From contig JADDOH010001505.1 of NCBI GenBank assembly GCA_016648135.1, positions 40,797 to 104,796 of the forward strand: DNA of 64,000 bases, written 5' to 3'. Positions 10,967-24,171 of the stretch are shown piece by piece. The notes beneath the pieces were generated by a model that searched no databases, was not told where the DNA came from, and saw only the letters and a list, made by a program, of their open reading frames with translations. This stretch comes from Agrypnia vestita (taxonomy: Eukaryota; Arthropoda; Insecta; Trichoptera; Phryganeidae). How positions within the stretch are numbered: position 1 is the stretch's first letter; the number at the start of each line of letters is the position of its first letter. A program made the translations under genes and the position numbers.

Positions 10967-11880
10967 ACTTACTTACTTACCATCACGCCGTTTCCCCGAG
11001 GGGGTAGGCAGAGAGGATTGAGCGCCATACTCTTCTGTCCTGACATACAACTTTCGCTTCGTCTACATTCATACATCTTCGCATGCAAGCTCGACGGTTG
11101 TTCAGACTTCTAACAGGACCATCTTCCAGTATCTGGTTAATCTGGTCATGCCACGTCTTCCGTGGTCGCCCTCTTTTTCTGGCGCCGTCAACACTTGCAT
11201 CATATATCTTTCTTACCATTCTTTCCTCATTCATTCGCTCAACATGCCCAAACCACCTGAGCGACCCTATGTTTATTCTCTGTATTATGCTACGATCAGC
11301 TTTACATTCATTCCTAATATCTTCATTCTTTACTCTATCATACATGGATTTACCACACATACGTCTAAGGGACCTCATCTCCACTGCATTCAATCTACTT
11401 TCGTTCCTCTTCTGCCAGCTCCAGGCTTCACTTCCATACATTAGTGTCGGTACCAGAACTCCATTATGTACCGCCAGTTTTGCCTCGGTAGACATATTTC
11501 TATTAGAAATTATTGCATTCAAAGCACCGTTCACCCTATTCCCGGCAGTCACTCTCCTCTCTATATCTTTCTCAACATTCCCTCTTCTATCGAACATACT
11601 TACCAAGTACACAAACTCATCTACTTGTTCCAAACATTCATTGCCTACTAGTATTTCACACGTTGTCTTACTTTCCTCCTTCTCGAATACCATTACTTTT
11701 GACTTCTTTACATTCATAATAAGGTCACTTTCCTTGCAGACATCATACATCCTGCTAACTAGACTTTGTAGGTCTTGTTCGCTATTTGCCATTAATACCG
11801 CATCATCCGCGTACAGTAAACAGCATACAATCAAATCACTCATTTTCGCTCCTATATTCTGCCACTTACTAGTTCACGAA
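10967..11880 (-). mobile_element. 5'-truncated non-LTR retrotransposon with TTAC-type tail
   Basis: The 3' end (low coordinates) finishes in a CTTACTTACTTAC microsatellite at 10968-10980, as LINE tails do. The rest is the C-terminal part of a reverse transcriptase. The 5' end is cut near 11880. The terminal sequence around CGTTTCCCCGAGGGGGTAGG is one I associate with common moth LINE copies (memory, not checked). Confidence 0.75.
10983..11865 (-). pseudogene. Reverse transcriptase C-terminal fragment
   Basis: An open frame of about 286 residues runs to the natural stop near 10983. It begins inside the RT catalytic core: LLYADDAVLMA holds the YxDD motif. It then goes through the thumb region (NRVNGALNAI, PTLMYGSEAW) to a basic block GARKRGRPRKTW and a C-terminus ending YPLGETA. 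The endonuclease and the first half of the RT are missing. The frame is intact over this length, so the insertion is fairly young. The clade is uncertain. Confidence 0.8.
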
Positions 11881-13856
11881 CAATGATGGAATATTTGAAT
11901 CATGGCGCGGGGATAGCGCGGAGCCACGCCGCCTGCTTCTGGCATCTGATTGGTTGACTCGCTATCTGTTACTGCTAGAATACGCTGAAGGCCCCAATCA
12001 CCATACATATAACAACTATAATAAATACAAATTAAAATTATTGGTATCAAAGTAAGATTTTAAGTTAGCTCATTCATCATCCATCCATTGTAGTTCATGA
12101 ATTGGCAATGACAATGGTCTTTTCACTTGTCCGAAAATTAAAAATTTTAGAGAATATATCGTTATACCTTATACATGTTTGTGTACAGTAGTACGAAAAT
12201 TAATTGGGACAGGATTTTTTCCAAAATGTGAGTGATCGGGTAGATTGATGGGTAGATTCATTGACGTATTATTATATAGAAACGTTATTCCCATACTAGC
12301 CGACATTCACATGTAGCAAATATTGCATTGAAAGAGACGACAAACCACGGCACACTTATTTCATAGACGCTCTGCATGTAGACAGAAAAATCTGGTAATT
12401 TGACATACTCAGTCTTGCAATAGTGTACAATACTCTGTTCCTTTTTCCGCGTAGCGTCGTGCCCGATCACAAAGAAGGTCCGTTCGACAACGAATGCAAG
12501 GAAGAGAATTACCTTACTTTTGAGTTGCCAAGATGTCTCGTTTGTAACGTATCTGTAGTTTATTATATCATCGGGCAGATTGACGTTTTTCCAAGATCCA
12601 AGCAACTAAACAAAATGTGGATAGAATGGTGAAATTAAAAAAAAATATATATTTAAACCGGTGAAAATTAATGTGTATGCCGTTGAGTGTAAATGCCCAT
12701 ATGTATGTAACAATATTTTTAGAAATTTAAATAAAATTAGCAGATTGAGGTATAAAATGCAATTTATTGCGTGTTGCGCATACATATTACATAACTAGTG
12801 AAGAAAAATATTGTAGGCAAAATATTTTAAACATGACGGAGCAAAAAACGAGAGAAATAGTGCAGAGATAATAATATTGAACACAAAGAAATGTAACGAA
12901 TAAGGAGAGAGGGAATTATTTTTAGTACATATCGTGGAAAAGAACACTGTTCAAGAAAGGTGCAACGTGTAATAAAATCTGGTGGTTTCATGCATCCGGT
13001 GTAATATTATATTTGAAATGTGCTTAACATAATAATGTATTTCGGAACTTCTATTTCTATTAAATCAACCGACATGACGCCCGCGATCGTAAATAAACGG
13101 GGTGAAGACTGCTAATAGCATGTCTTCTTGTTTTATTTATTTATATTATCAATGTTATTCCATTCGCCTCAATCATGCCTATACATAATAAAGACTTTCT
13201 TTTCTGTACCTGGTATGCAGATATCACCCTCAATCAAACACAAAGATATACAATTTTACTAATAAAATTGTTGTCTTTTGAAGATGTCTTGACATATTTT
13301 ACTGCTTCTGAATAATTATCTGTTATTCAAAATACTTTGATCCAATACGAAAAAATAAATTTCATTTTAGTCAAATTCTTATTTAACTGCAGCCCAAATC
13401 CAAAATGTCAGTATTAATGTATTTTGGCGGGTTATGTGTGAAGTGTTTGGAGGGAATTCCCACCCGTCCAGAAGTATCCCCTCGTGTCGGCATTTGGCGT
13501 GTATTGTAGGAATATTGCATAATGTATGTAGTATGTGTACCTCTGTGTACCTTCGTGCCTCTGCTGAAAGGAGTGGATATAGGGCGCAAATGATACCCAC
13601 GGTAAACTGTTATACTTTATCGCAAAAATTTACAGATGGTGTTGCGTACAAGAATATCACTTATATTTGTGGTCGGTATCTGTGACGACACATGAGTGTA
13701 GATTTGCAGCGGCTCTTGACCGCAACACTATTAAATTTCTAATATTATTATTTATGTGCTTTTTAAAATTAAATTAAATAAAAAAAAGTAACATTTAAAA
13801 ATTTAAAGGACACATATAAGTTACATTTTAGCATGGGCATATGCCATGTAATTTTT
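11881..13856. other. Intergenic or intronic DNA, no gene assigned
   Basis: A GC-richer patch at 11900-11995 and short frames at 13379-13685 show no conserved motif. Apart from the unassigned frame at 12285-12605, nothing is supportable. Confidence 0.35.
12285..12605 (-). other. Unassigned open frame
   Basis: A 106-residue frame preceded by an acceptor-like TTTGTTTAG. It reads LGSWKNVNLPDDIINYRYV... and is rich in aromatic residues. I do not recognise it as myosin IX, liprin or a known transposon protein, and no donor fits convincingly. It could be a missing exon, a relic, or chance. Confidence 0.2.
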
Positions 13857-13945
13857 TTAACGCTTCAACAGGCCATGAGGACCGATTTCTGTAGCGAAAA
13901 ATTTCACCAAAAGTGTTTAGTAAATCACACAGATTGGTGTATATG
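13857..13945 (-). repeat. Partial SINE, family 2
   Basis: TTAACGCTTCAACAGGCCAT followed by GAGG and TGTAGCGAAAAA matches the tail half of the SINE at 8785-8954. The tRNA-like head is absent. Confidence 0.55.
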
Positions 13946-16319
13946 CAGATATAGCACAAATTTAAGATAAGTCATAATAATTTTACAGTTCTGATTTCTA
14001 ATAATAACAGCTGTCGCATTATTTTCACTTCCTGGATAAAACGAGACAAGCAATTTAACAATGTAATTATAATTATTTTTTTATCTCACGTGTTTTTATC
14101 TAATTAATAATCCTTAATGGAAATTGTATCAAATTTATTTAAACTTGATTCGAACTGTGAAACCGTTCGTGACAAGGGTTAATCCTGATGATTAAGGGTT
14201 AATAATAATGAGCACGTGGTAGTTTAATCTGCTTCTATGGCGAGAATTGCGCTCTGGTACTCTTCACTTAGAGCGAAGAGTAGCGAGAATTCAGTGGAGT
14301 CTCGGGCTTCGCTTGGTGTGTCCATCATGTTGGAGAGCGACCTCTTGACCTCCGACCTCGCACAACCTTAGTGATCCCCAATTTCTCCAGTTGTCCCTCC
14401 CTTCCAGCAACGTACCTCCAGTATTCTGGTTTCCTATATCCTGGTCTTAAGGGAATGTAAAATTCAGTATTTGTGTTCTCATAATATATATATATATATT
14501 GTTAAAAATATATGCTGGTCTTTACAAGAAGTTAAAAAGTTTAAAATGTTGATTTTAAGGCGTATTCTAGTGTATATGATAAATAATTCGGAAGAATATC
14601 AATATATACATTAAAAAAATATTGCTTTATATTCTATTTTAAAAATATTGAAAATCTATGTAGGCTATTTAATGAGAAGGACAACTGATGTCTTAGAACA
14701 ATGTCTATTCAAATAAATGAAAGGTTTCAGATTTAGAACAAATTTACAACATTCAAAAATTTGATACAGTGGGGATATTTGATATTGTGGGGATGTTCAC
14801 CAATACCAATGGGGGTTGGTGAACATTGCATTGGGTAGAGTGATCACATAATCCAGCTCCTACAGGTCGTAAGCCCCGGGCCATCCTATAAAAATACTGC
14901 CATGCAGGTTTAAGAAGATAATTGTTTTTTTGAATATGCTACTTAAATAAACATAACATAATATAGAAGTTAAAATAAAAAAAAATCGGCAAATTTGCAC
15001 GTTGCGTTGGTTGAATTTTTAAAATTTTTATCTACGATCGACAAAAGTAGCTTTTGCGGTAATGTATATCACTGAGTAACCAGAGGCGTGCAGTAGGTGC
15101 TTTTAAATAAGCTGGACCTAACTAAAAAATTTAAATTATAAATTGAAAAAATGTATCTCGTAATATTTAACTCACAATTATAATATTTATTTAAGATTTT
15201 ATTAATCATAATATTTCTTCCACGAAAATGTTTGAATGCGCTTTATTTTCTAATATATATGTTTATTTTCAACTTATGCTTCTATGTACTGACTGCACGC
15301 ACCTGTTATTGATTCGTAAGTTACTAAAAGTGAAATTACACGACATGAAATTACAATTTATGAAAATTTACAAAAATTACATTTTATTTTTACTAACTTA
15401 ACTTAAACTAATCAGCTATGTACAGATCTGCTGTACAAATGGCTATGTACCTGAACATGGCTATTGCGTACGTATGGTAGTAACACTAATTTGTTTCCGA
15501 TTGGTTTATTAAGTCTGGTTGCTACACTTGTGACATCTAGCGACTGAGAGGTTAGGAGTGTCAGGAGACAAATCCAGTTTATATTAATAAGCCCAGTTGC
15601 ATGTCTTATTTAAAAATAGTAAGGTAATCGATATGATGTATATTCTAATAAGGTAAACACGAACACATTAATATATTAATGAAAAACTTTGTCTCGTACT
15701 CGATTAAGGTTTTTTGTTGAAACTTTTCCGTGATTTTCGACGGATTATATCTAAAATTGAGAAATAATATATCTAGGATGGTAGAAAAAATTATGATCAA
15801 TCTAAGATGCCGGGATGTGAATGAAGTCATTCAGAAGTTTCCAGACCATAAGAGGTATGAAAAGTTTCCTTTTTAAAACAAAACTAAACAGTCCCAAGCG
15901 CATAGTACTCAAACCCAAACTCCTCTGGAACCAAAACTGTAATATTTTTTTATGAAAGAAGTAGCGAGGAAAGTTTTTCTGACTCGCCAGGGATGTTTCA
16001 CGGTATGAATGCCATTTTGCTCTCGCAATAAGTAAAAGAGCGTGCATGGATTTATGTATTTATTGCTAATACACGTCATAAATAAATACACGATTAAATA
16101 AGTACCTCGTGAGAAATTTATAATGAGAAATTTCATCAATGAAAAATTATCACCCAGTTGGCTAAATGCAATTTGTTTATTACTAGCTATAACCCATCAA
16201 AATTGACGGTACTTTTACATGTCGATTCCTTAAGAATAAGTATTATTTATAAAAAGAAAAATAAAAAGTTTTCAGACAGACAACGAAATTATTATTATAG
16301 GGATAAGTAGGATTTTTCT
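13946..16319. other. AT-rich intergenic or intronic DNA
   Basis: No supportable gene. The sequence TGATCACATAATCCAGCTCC followed by ACAGGTCGTA at 14840-14870 recurs at 53163-53192. A block starting ACTAGCTATAACCCATC near 16181 recurs in diverged form at 21769, so both are dispersed repeats of unknown class. Confidence 0.35.
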
Positions 16320-16598
16320 GAAGTATCATTTTACCTTTAGAATGCGTCTACGGTGAACCCATGAATAAAGAGTACCAACTCTCGAAATTGGTCACCACTC
16401 ACGTCACCACTCACGCGAAGTATCATTTTACCTTTAGAATGCGTCTACGGTGAACCTATGAATAAAGAGTACCAACTCTCGAAATTGGTCACCACTCACG
16501 TCACCACTCACGCGAAGTATCATTTTACCTTTAGAATGCGTCTACGGTGAACCTATGAATAAAGAGTACCAACTCTCGAAATTGGTCACCACTCACGC
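16320..16598. repeat. Tandem repeat, 97-bp unit, about 2.9 copies
   Basis: Units start GAAGTATCATTTTACCTTTA at 16320, 16417 and 16514. They are nearly identical (one C/T change is visible), so the array is recent. Each full unit ends with two CACCACTCACG half-repeats. No coding role is apparent. Confidence 0.9.
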
Positions 16599-16610
16599 GC
16601 CACAAATCTC

Positions 16611-17470
16611 ACTCCAATCTACAACACCGAGCCTTCTTAGCTTCAGCCTGCCCCCTCTTCCACGCCTTTGCGGATCGCTGAACTTTAAGGGTTGTTGTGC
16701 GCTCACGTTGTTTTTCATTTTTATTTTATTTAGCACAACCATCTCGCAACACGCGTGTTGTACAATTCCGCGTTATATATTTGTCCCAAGACTTCATTGC
16801 CATTTATTCGGCCATAAATTTTACTAAAAATTTTCCTTTCAAACGTGTGTAGGATCCTTTCAACGTGTTTTATCAATTTTCAAGTTTCTGATGCGTACCC
16901 GAGCGCAGGTCCTGTGAGTGTTTAATTTACGGTAGACTTCTTTTCAGAAATAGACTTGAGAAATTGTAGTTTTTTACTGTTATTCGATTTATGTACTTAA
17001 AATTAGTTCTGCTACCTTAAAGAAACAGGGACATAATTTTCAAAAATTTTCTTAAGTAGACTCAAGTATACATTAAGTCGTCATTATTAAGATACTTCGA
17101 ACAAGAACAGTTACATTTTTAATATTATTTGTAAAAATATTGTGATTGGTCAATTTGTATACACTTATTAGAAACAAAAATTAAATTAAATTTTAATTCC
17201 ATCGAAAACCAGCATTTACATATATAATATATACATAATAAATCTAATTATTCCTTATCCCATTAACATTTAGCTTTCCATTTAAGATTATCCATTAATC
17301 CACTTTTCAAGAAAACTAAACCATATTCTGATTTTAAAATTGAATTAAATACAATAAAACAACTAGCATTTAATAAGTGTAAGAATTAATTGGTGTGTAG
17401 TTTTTCAAATGAAGAAAAATATTTATAGTTAATTTTATTAATAATACCGATAAACCTGATGTATTCACAT
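16611..17470. other. AT-rich DNA, no gene seen
   Basis: A short frame (to 16827) shows no recognised domain. The remainder is low complexity. Confidence 0.35.
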
Positions 17471-17474
17471 TAAT

Positions 17475-17890
17475 TTATTGTGAAAACGCACCAATTTGAA
17501 TTGTATTTGTTTCCAACACCGGGGTGGTCGCATCCACCAGTATCTCCATTCCCATCCACGGAAATCGAGATACTGGAGCCAAGGGCTCAATACATTTACA
17601 ATTATCTTTGTCATGAGAACACCCTGATCGTTCGGCTGGACACGTGTTTGTAGGAAGGTCCACTATTGTCTCTGTATCGGACAGGTAGAATTATGACGAC
17701 GGGATGATGATGATGATGATGATGACTCGTCTGATATGACGATGTGATGATGATGATGACCCGTCTGAAGTCATGAATGTTAGCCCTTACGGAGGGCTCA
17801 GGTCCGTTGTATGGGCCCACCTCGCCTCCAAGCGGATAGTCGGCGCGGGCACTGAGCCGGCGATATGTGACATCTCCGACGGAGGGCGTT
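17475..17890 (-). repeat. Possible LINE tail relic with GAT-repeat
   Basis: GC-rich for this window. On the minus strand a frame reads GPYNGPEPSVRANIHDFRRV and then runs into an ATC microsatellite (plus strand GAT repeats, 17704-17760). Protein end plus simple repeat is typical of a non-LTR element 3' end, but I cannot place the family. Confidence 0.3.
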
Positions 17891-18939
17891 GGAAAAATTC
17901 CACGAAGAAATTACATTTTTGGTCTTATCTTGTAAAGTGTTGAAATATTTGAAATACTTAAGAAAATGAAATATTTAAGTTTGATGAAATATTTAATGAA
18001 ATATCTTAAGAATGAAATATTTAAGAATTAGATAAGACATTTGTAAATGTAATACTGAATAAAATTGATGTTTCGTGGTCTTGATATACAGGGAAAGCTC
18101 GCGCGATGGGAATAAAATCATTTTTAAATCGCGCGGAGCGCCGCGGACTATCATAGAATGGCCGCTATTTTGATGGAATTTATGTAAATGTCCTGCCTCG
18201 AAGAGGCGAGGAAGTAAAAATACATAAGTATTTAAATGTGCCAAATGAGTCTTTTGTGTGGTAGTGTAAAGTAGAAATTAAAATAAAAAATGTTTAATTG
18301 AGAGTAAAATATCTCGCGTGGGCCCTGATAACTCGCCTGATCGCGCCGCCTGTACGCAGCCCGCGCGGGTAATGGAAAAAACCCGGCGCCACGATGGCGC
18401 CGTGCGGCTGGAGTGGGGCCGCCAGCGAATATTTTTGAACTCTGATTACGGACGTTACAGACGTCCTAGCGAGCTGAAACATTTTTTATTGTGTTCCTCA
18501 TGTGAACATCTATGGGAGTGATATGTTTTTGCGTGTCTGAAAGTTAGCTAGTGCGCTTTATTGGTGGTGACATACTTTGTCTGCCTATTACGCAATTAAT
18601 ATCTATCCGACATACTTGAAAATATCACCAAAGGATGCGCTTGGTTGAGATCTATCTAATGGTATAACTTAGAATCTCGTAAAATCATGTTTACTATTTT
18701 TAACCGAATTAAATGTAAATTAATTCTTGAAAATGCCGCGGTAAATCGGCATATTTTGTTGAATAACTAGGTAAATTCACTCTTGCGGTTCCAGTAAACG
18801 ACATCATCCTATGGGCAAGACATAGATTGGTATAGATGATGTGTTAAAATCCCCTATCATTTGCTATCGATTAAAATATTCAATTTTAATCCGCGAATCG
18901 GCACCGGAGGCCGTTGTTTTGCGCTCGAAGCGCCCGGAG
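17891..18939. other. Intergenic DNA with a GC-rich patch
   Basis: A GC-rich patch at 18310-18430 contains a short inverted repeat GGCGCCACGATGGCGCC (18383-18399). No gene is supportable. Confidence 0.3.
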
Positions 18940-19312
18940 AGTCAAGCGCGCTGATTGGTCGGCGGCGCGAGTCAGGGGGAAGCTTTCCGCACTGTATAAA
19001 TACTGCGCCGGGCGGGCGAGAGCCTACTTCTGCTGGGAGCCTCTGCCGAGTACGCCTACTGGAACATTTTATTCTGCGTTTTACTTCACACCCTGCTTGA
19101 ACCCTGCTTAAGATGGCGGCTGAGAATATACGAGCCAGCCTGTGTGCTCCTGTGCTTCTGGACCCCCGCGACGGACGTTTCTCTACGAGGCATTTCGCAT
19201 TCAAGGCGAAAGGCTCTGCACTACATGGAAGTGTTAGCACTGTGTTGTCTCCGAAGCGGGCCGTGACTTACAACCTCGGCCTTCGGAAGCAAGCTTGATG
19301 GAACCGCGCAAA
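18940..19312 (+). promoter_or_regulatory. Promoter-like GC-rich block (CCAAT plus TATA)
   Basis: An inverted CCAAT box (GATTGGTCGG at 18952) lies about 43 bp before a TATA box (TATAAATA at 18996). A GC-rich leader and an open frame from ATGGCGGCTGAG (19113-19298) with no recognised domain follow. It could be a host promoter between the two divergent genes, possibly liprin's, or the internal promoter of an LTR. Sequence alone does not decide. Confidence 0.35.
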
Positions 19313-19734
19313 ATTTATCAGTTCCCGTGCGGAACAGTGTTGCTGACCATATCGGTCCACGGTATACGAAGCATTCTCAAAACATTCTCGCCCCAGACTT
19401 CTGAATTACATTCACGTTTGTTCCTTTATGAAGCACTCATGTCAGATATATTATTGATTAATTAAAATATCACAAACCAACAATTCTGACAAATTAAATC
19501 TTCAGTAATCTTAATTTGAAATAAATTCGTAAAAAATGTATTATTAATTTTCCCTAGTAGATTTAATTAACTTGTGTTGAATAATAATACGTACCTATAT
19601 AGTTTCTGTATTATTACAAAATCAAAAAATGGCATTCCTAATAATTAACACATCCGACCCCCCCCCTCCCCTCATACTCCTCATCACCGTAACACACTTG
19701 CATGGTTTAACTTTTTCAATTTTTAGTACACAAA

Positions 19735-19777
19735 CAATCTTGATGAAGAGAACATTGTTCTCGAAACATGTAGATTG
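19735..19777 (+). ncRNA. Hammerhead-ribozyme-like motif
   Basis: CAATCT opens a 6-bp outer stem closed by AGATTG. Inside are TGATGA, a perfect stem II (AGAGAAC / GTTCTC around an ATT loop), GAAAC and ATGTA. This follows hammerhead order: stem I, core, stem II, GAAA, a short palindromic stem III (ACATGT), NUH cleavage site (GUA), stem I. Core position C3 reads U. Palindromic short stem III is known from dimeric hammerheads in retroelements. Activity is inference. Confidence 0.45.
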
Positions 19778-20472
19778 TATAATCTAATAAGTGGTGAAAA
19801 CAAAGTGATTTGTGTTTTATTTTAATAATAATGTCACCACAAAGTTCGAGCCTTCTTTCAGAAGAAAAAATATTCTTGGAAATGAAAAGCTATACTGGGC
19901 GACTACGATGGCGGACGAGCGTATCTCGGCTGCAGCCGGCGTTCGCTAATTTAATTATTCCGTTCATTCGGTTCAGAGCGGGCCAGTACTGAACCGCGCC
20001 TTGAACGAACTCACTTCAAAGTACAAAGAAACCCAATTATCGTACGTAATTTCCCATGTTTGGCTTAATTTTGACATTAACCGCTCAGACATACTCCGAA
20101 CTTGGCTTTAGACAGCATCAATGGTAACCACGTATTCATTCTGTAACTGAAAAAAGATAACGCCACATTTTCAATTGTCAATATGGTATTTATATTTTAA
20201 ATCCTCACTCACGAAACATGCCAACAGAATTTATTTGAAAAATCATCACTGGCATAAACATGATACGAGAGGAATAGGTACAATGATCTTCAATGAAATG
20301 CCAGCGGAAATAAGAAAGGAAAAAATCTTATTTTTAGTGTAGGTTTTATGTAGGTTATACATACATCGATGAATATTGTGTTTATACATATTAGAGCATT
20401 GCATATATCAGTCACGTGCAGTGAGTACATTGACTTTTACACGGACAAATATTTTGGAAATAAAATATTTAA

Positions 20473-20652
20473 GGCCGGCGCCACACCACTCGGATGATCC
20501 GCTGCGTCAAATCGACAAAGCAAATTGATCGACCGATCTTCCGCGTAGGGTGTTTGATAAGCGCATGTTGTGTGGAAGGGAATGTAGCGGCGTTCCACGA
20601 CCGAAGAGACGCGGCGGAAGACCCATTAGAAAATTATATTGTGGCGCCGGCC
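20473..20652. mobile_element. 180-bp MITE with 13-bp inverted repeats
   Basis: Starts GGCCGGCGCCACA and ends TGTGGCGCCGGCC. The interior is GC-rich against AT-rich flanks and has no transposase. Target duplications are not clear, so the superfamily is open. Confidence 0.6.
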
Positions 20653-23600
20653 CAAGTGACAGAATATTATGTTACATTATCTGAATATAATTTAATAATT
20701 TGTGATAGGAATATTGCGAGATATATCTTTTAGTTCGATTTTTTTCAAAATATAGGCGTACTTTTTTACGAATTTTTATACTTGAGAAGTAACAACTTGA
20801 GAACAAATTCAATTTGCGAATGAGCTCTCGGTAGGCTACTCGTTCGTATGCGAAGGACTTTCTCTATAATAATTAATCTCACAATTTATTATTATTATTT
20901 TTTTATTTCTACGGTTTACACCTATTACAATAAAATAAGAAACTTATACATATCTAGATAACAGTGACATTATAAATGTGAATAATATCTGCTTGCATGA
21001 TCGTTTAAAAATGTATACACATATACATACACATATATATGAAATTTATAACACAATATATTTGGAATAATTGTTGTATTGTTGTTTTTTTTTGTTTGCT
21101 AGGGGGTTTGATTATGCTGGGATAATGCGTATGTAAAAAGTGCCTTAAATAGACGCAAGGGGGACATTCTTCTGCACTGATCCAACCCCCTCTCATTTTT
21201 TGGGGGTTTTGTTCATCTCTTTACAAATTAATACTCTGTGACAGAATGTTTAAATAAAAAATATATATAAAAACATATTTTTGCTAAGTACATAAATCAC
21301 AAATTAAGTAAAGAAAATTATAAAGTGTATATCAGTAAGAACAAAGACATGTATTCAAATATATATATTAACTTTATTTTTGTAAAATTTGGTGCAATTT
21401 ATTTCAATAAAATTTACAGGGACTTGGACAGGTCAATATACATCTCAACTTTTCAAGAGTCGGCAAAGATCACAATAAATTATTTTCTTTGCGAGGATTA
21501 AAGTTGGGTATATATTTTTGTAAAACAATGATTTATTTTTTAATCGACGTGAAACTTTTTGAAGTGATGTAATTTACATTAGCGGTTATTCGAATCGTAG
21601 AGAAACCACCCCCTCGCTTTGCGGAACAAATGAATTAATTAATATTGGCGCGTAATGTAGCGAATTTGGCGGTGCATTGTGTGCTGTGTGCTTTGCTCGC
21701 TAGAGGGCTGGCGGTCCCGCGTAAATAGATGCGAGTCCTCGCGCTCGTCCAACTGCATTTATTTATTTACTAGCTGTAAACTGTCGAAAATGACGGTAAT
21801 TTTACATGTCGGTTCCTAAGAAGTAAGTATTTATTTATTCAAGTACGAGTATATTAAAAAAAAAAACATCAAAAAAAATTACTAAAAGAAGTTACGGACG
21901 TTATACGAAATTATTATAATTGGGATATGTATATAACATTAACAGAAAGGAAAATAAAACATTATTGACCTCAAAGACAAATTTTAAAAATTACAATGAA
22001 TTATATTATTAAATTTAAAAAAAATACTATCACGTTTGACTTGACTGGATGAAGAGTTATTATTTAATGTGAATTCCCAACCGGTGTCACCGATTTAGGT
22101 AGGCTCCGCTTCATCCGTGGCAAGGGTTGTGACCGTGGTTAAAAGATGGACGAAGCACAAAGTAATTGCAGAATCCAGAGAATATTTAAAGGGATCTGCC
22201 AAAGTGTTCTCTCTCATGCGTTAACCGTACGTTAACTGCGTAACTTGGTAACATTTGCGGAAAATCTAGATAGAAGTCCTTAATTTAACATTATCTCATT
22301 ATGTGACTCAACAACATTTTAATAATCATCATGCGAGTTTATTATTGTTTCGTTACATGATTACAAATTTTAAATCCTTTGGATAAATGTACAGTTAAAT
22401 CATGTTAAAGATTAATAACATAATATTTATAATTCATACTTATATTGAACACATTTTTTTTTACAAAGGCGTATCCGTTTAAAAGAACACGCACATACAA
22501 TCGTGCTCCGATTATCAGTGATAATTCGGGAGCATTTGAGTTCGGATAATTGAAAAAACACTACTATTCCAAATTAAATTTCAATTTAGTTCAATATACA
22601 AAAATAATATAGAAACATGAGTAAAAATATCTAAAACTAAACATACTCGTATGAATAATTAGTTACATGGAAAGTCCTCGATTTTTGTTTGCTTTTTGGT
22701 TGTCTGCAATCAAAATCGTTTTAGCTGTCACTTCAATCACAGAAATTCAAATATTATTTTTGCAGCGGTTATATTTTTCGCCTTCATCGTCGTATTCATG
22801 AAAAATACAAGGTTTTGCCATTGATTGCGGTATTCGATTAATTCAATGTGTAATTTTACGTATTTAACGATTCATTAATATTTATCCCGCTTTGATAAAA
22901 TCTTATATTTGTGTATGTATTCTTAATTCTTGCATGTGTTCTCTCAGTACATTTAAAATTAAATATACAAAGAGAGTACCTACATACAAGAATTAATAAA
23001 ATGTTATAAATATTTACGCATTGTATCTAAGTTTGTCATGTATATATTATTTATTGAATAAATAAATCGTTGATTTTTTAACAGTTCTTGGTTGGTAATT
23101 TTTAAAACGTGGATTACACCTACTTGTTTTTTTTTCTTTTAATATTATTTGTATAGATACAGCAATTTATAATGTCTGTATAGTAAATTACGTTTTCTAA
23201 AAAAATATTAAATTATAATAAATTTGTTGTTTCCGAAAATGACCCGGATAAAAAATACTTTGAAATTCAAAAGAATATTTATGTTGTTTGTCTCCTGGAG
23301 TGCTTTTTCATAGATTTATATCGTAGTATTTGTTTATAAATTTCGAACACTTTAGCCGTCTAATTACTATGAATCCTTTCGCAACGAAGTAACGCTCTGC
23401 CTGGCCGATCCGCAGCGGCGCGCTCACCCGACACGAACTGCCGCATTGTCTAATCCAAACGCTACCTCACCCAATATCTCCATCACTAGCGTCTCGGCGT
23501 CATTTGTCTACACGCAATATTGTGTAGGAGTACTTCGTAATCTATTCTACTCGTTACTAATCAGCGGCTGAATAATGTTGAGCACTTTGCAAAACTCGGA

Positions 23601-23969
23601 GCCGTGCGTCACAGGCATTCGCCAATTATTTTGAAGTCATTTTTGTCTTCTTAAAGTTCTATAACATTTGTGAGAAAACCCCACATTGTGACGAGCTTTT
23701 TTATTTAATTTAGATTTTAGCAGGATTTTACACAGGATTTTTATTTATCCCCTTTTTCGCAATTTTTGGCGAAATCTTGAAACATGTTCCATTCGCGTAT
23801 TTCCGCTAAAAAAAATTTCGCGAATTAATATTATTGTGTTCGAATTAATTAAATATCCAAAGTGTAGGCGCTTCGTTTTTGTCTTTCATTTTTTTACTAA
23901 TATGAAAACGAAGAACTAATTTTCGTAATTAAATCATTTGTGGAGTATGAAAGCATAGTCAGCAGTACC
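20653..23969. other. Long AT-rich stretch, no gene seen
   Basis: Contains a diverged copy (21769-21850) of the repeat at 16181 and GC-richer patches at 21640-21740 and 23390-23640, all without a conserved frame. No liprin 5' exon or myosin motor exon is recognisable. Confidence 0.4.
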
Positions 23970-24171
23970 TATCCAAAAAATTAGAAATATATATTTTGAA
24001 TGCAGTTATCGAGGATTACTAATTTAGAATGTACTGAATCATAGATTTTATGTGTCTATCCCTGCCAAAATCATGTTTTCTATAAATTTATAGGCTGTAT
24101 TTCCTATAAAATCTCGAATTCGTTACATTCTAAATTAATCCTCAATGACTGCATTAATTATTTTTTGGATA
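23970..24171. repeat. Fold-back MITE, about 200 bp
   Basis: TATCCAAAAAATTAGAAATA...GAATGCAGTTATCGAGGATT is mirrored at the right as AATCCTCAATGACTGCATTA...TTTTTTGGATA. The arms are about 60 bp and diverged, around a roughly 80-bp centre. Confidence 0.6.

Noticed and set aside
11083..11886. A 267-codon plus-strand frame
   Set aside because: It is the shadow of the LINE reverse-transcriptase frame on the minus strand and shows no domain.
18857..19298. Several overlapping GC-rich open frames as genes
   Set aside because: Frames are open on both strands because of base composition; none has a recognisable domain. Kept only as a promoter-like block.
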